Of a DNA stretch of 64,000 bases, positions 62,877 to 64,000 are shown in pieces. Numbering within the stretch: position 1 is the first letter of the stretch; the number at the start of each line of letters is the position of its first letter. Below the pieces are notes generated by a model, which saw only the letters and a program-made list of their open reading frames with translations, was not told the origin of the DNA and did no database searches. Source of the DNA: Pseudomonas rustica (GTDB lineage: Bacteria; Pseudomonadota; Gammaproteobacteria; Pseudomonadales; Pseudomonadaceae); NCBI RefSeq assembly GCF_018336155.1, contig NZ_JAGYHF010000018.1:1-64000 (forward strand), given 5' to 3'. The position numbers and the translations under genes were made by a program.

Positions 62877-63338
62877 CTAATGACTCAACTCCCGCACCTC
62901 AGCATGCGGCACCATTTTCAGAAACTCCGGCATGCTCATGTGCAGCAGATAATTGTGGTTGCCCGCCTCCAGATAAATATCTTTCTGCCGCGTCAGCAAC
63001 GGGTCGATGACCATGTCCAGCCCGTAGGAATCACCCAGCGGCGGCACCGCGCCGCGTTCGCAGTCGTCGAAGATGTGCGCCAGGTTGCTTTCGCGGGTCA
63101 GTTGCCATTCGCCGCTGTTGCGCACTTTACTCAAGTCCAGATGACGACTGGCCGGCAGCACGGCCATCAGGTAATGCCCGTGGCGGTCGTCGAGGATGAT
63201 CGATTTGGCCACCCGTTCCGCTGGCACGCCGGCGACGCGCGCGGTTTCCAGGCTGCTCGATGAATGTCGATGAGCAACGACGTCATATTCGCAATGCGCC
63301 CGGGTCAGGCTGCTTTGCACCTTTTTTGCCATTCGCAT
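62877..63338 (-). CDS. YbaK/ProX-family aminoacyl-tRNA deacylase-like protein
   Basis: A 153-aa protein of the YbaK/EbsC/ProX superfamily, which hydrolyses mischarged tRNAs. Characteristic segments are YDVVAHRHSSSSLETARVAGVPAERVAKSIIL (with the functional Lys), GHYLMAVLPASRHLDL and AVPPLGDSYGLDMVIDPLL. Some members with this layout (YeaK type) have other tRNA preferences. It is cytoplasmic and stands alone, divergent from the nfeD-like gene. Confidence 0.88.
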   Translation of the reverse strand: MRMAKKVQSSLTRAHCEYDVVAHRHSSSSLETARVAGVPAERVAKSIILDDRHGHYLMAVLPASRHLDLSKVRNSGEWQLTRESNLAHIFDDCERGAVPPLGDSYGLDMVIDPLLTRQKDIYLEAGNHNYLLHMSMPEFLKMVPHAEVRELSH

Positions 63339-63511
63339 GATGCACCTCGGTGTCGCGCGGAAGGTGGTTGCTGTGTTTTGAGTCTAGTTCGACGGGCCGC
63401 TGACGAAGGGAAATCCGCTCACCGGACACATCCGCACATTGATCAAAATTCATCCAGAGCAACCCTCAACTAGACTGAAAGAACCCGCCACTGACGCTCA
63501 TGGAGAGTCAC

Positions 63512-64000
63512 GTGAACAGCCGATGTTGTGCCTTCGCCTTGCTCCTGCTGACAAGCGCATCCGCCCTCGCCGCCGACACCTCATTGCCAGCGATGAGCCC
63601 GGTCGGTCTGTGGCTGATCACGCTGGGCATCGTGTTCCTGATCGCCGAAGCCGCACTGCCCAACTACGGGGTGATCGGTCTGGGCGGGATCATCATGTTC
63701 GTCATCGGCGCGCTGATTCTGAGCAACGCCGAACTGCCGGTGCCGATGATGATCGGCCTCGGTTTGATCAGCGCTGTGCTGTTGATCGCTTTGCTGATTC
63801 GCGCGCTGAAAACCCGCCCACGCCACGCCGTCAGTGGCGATGCCGGACTGCTCGGCAGCGTCACCGCGATCACCACCGTACAACCGGGCGATGCGCGTAA
63901 CGGCTGGATTCAACTGCAAGGCGAACGCTGGCAAGTGCTCAGCGCCACACCGCTGCAAACCGGGCAATCGGTGCGCGTAGTGGCTCGCAAGGGATTGATG
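63512..64000 (+). CDS. Short NfeD-like membrane protein (partial)
   Basis: The first 163 codons of a gene that runs off the window. A GTG at 63512 with GGAGAG upstream is the likely start; an in-frame ATG at 63500 is the alternative. Residues 1-21 look like a signal peptide (ASALA before ADT). Spans follow at about 34-52, 57-75 and 82-100 (LWLITLGIVFLIAEAALPNYGVIGLGG), then the start of an OB-fold domain (GLLGSVTAITTVQPGDARNGWIQLQGERW). This matches the C-terminal half of long NfeD proteins. The ClpP-like protease domain that normally follows the signal peptide is absent. Confidence 0.8.
   Translation, partial: MNSRCCAFALLLLTSASALAADTSLPAMSPVGLWLITLGIVFLIAEAALPNYGVIGLGGIIMFVIGALILSNAELPVPMMIGLGLISAVLLIALLIRALKTRPRHAVSGDAGLLGSVTAITTVQPGDARNGWIQLQGERWQVLSATPLQTGQSVRVVARKGLM

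Overview
This 64 kb window is chromosomal DNA of a fluorescent Pseudomonas (P. fluorescens group most likely). The base composition is high-GC, the gene families (GabDT, Pga, Sbp-CysTWA with OscA, AtsRBC/AtsA/AtsK, FUSC efflux) are typical of that group, and many gene ends carry Pseudomonas-type REP palindromes. I see no prophage, insertion sequence, integrase or CRISPR array.

Layout. (1) 0-19.6 kb is a sulfur-scavenging region: a lone MetQ-type binding protein, an unusual sigma-54 activator-like ATPase, an RBBP9-like hydrolase, a tonB-exbB-exbD set, a periplasmic arylsulfate sulfotransferase, a TonB-dependent receptor, two paralogous LysR regulators, two sulfatases, an AtsK-type alkylsulfatase dioxygenase and the AtsR-AtsB-AtsC sulfate-ester importer with arylsulfatase AtsA. 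(2) 19.7-26.6 kb holds a fatty acid desaturase with a divergent AraC regulator, a CusRS/HprRS-like two-component system divergent from an HbpS-like protein and a periplasmic transthyretin-like protein, and a Crp/Fnr regulator divergent from an Mpo1-like dioxygenase. (3) 26.7-31.0 kb is oscA-sbp-cysT-cysW-cysA, the inorganic sulfate importer. (4) 31.3-37.5 kb carries cyclic-di-GMP genes (GGDEF-EAL, PAS-GGDEF), DesA desaturase and a receiver-HDOD protein, including a decayed 344-bp tandem duplication. (5) 37.6-40.5 kb is gabD-gabT. (6) 41-47.4 kb holds tRNA-Arg(CCG), a ParE/Phd-like toxin-antitoxin pair, a VWA lipoprotein - ECF sigma - anti-sigma operon, a PEBP-family protein and a Rieske-FAD reductase. 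(7) 47.6-54 kb is pgaABCD (poly-N-acetylglucosamine). (8) 54-61.8 kb has a DUF945 protein and a five-gene MarR-FUSC-DUF1656-HlyD-OMF efflux operon in which each gene overlaps the next by 4 nt. (9) 61.9-64 kb has a second toxin-antitoxin pair, DUF2789, a YbaK-like deacylase and the start of a short NfeD protein.

How the genes work together. Regions 1 and 3 form one physiological unit. Sulfate esters would cross the outer membrane through the TonB-dependent receptor, energised by the neighbouring TonB-ExbBD, be bound by AtsR, imported by AtsBC and cleaved in the cytoplasm by AtsA or AtsK, while Sbp-CysTWA imports free sulfate. The strongest observation is that proteins expected to be abundant under sulfur starvation are themselves nearly sulfur-free: AtsR (337 aa), AtsK (306 aa), Sbp (337 aa) and OscA (60 aa) contain no Cys and no Met except the initiator. 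Shared promoter motifs (a 20-mer before both LysR genes; ATATTCCAT before metQ, tonB and atsK; palindromes before oscA and between atsR and atsB) suggest common control, probably by CysB and SftR-type LysR proteins.
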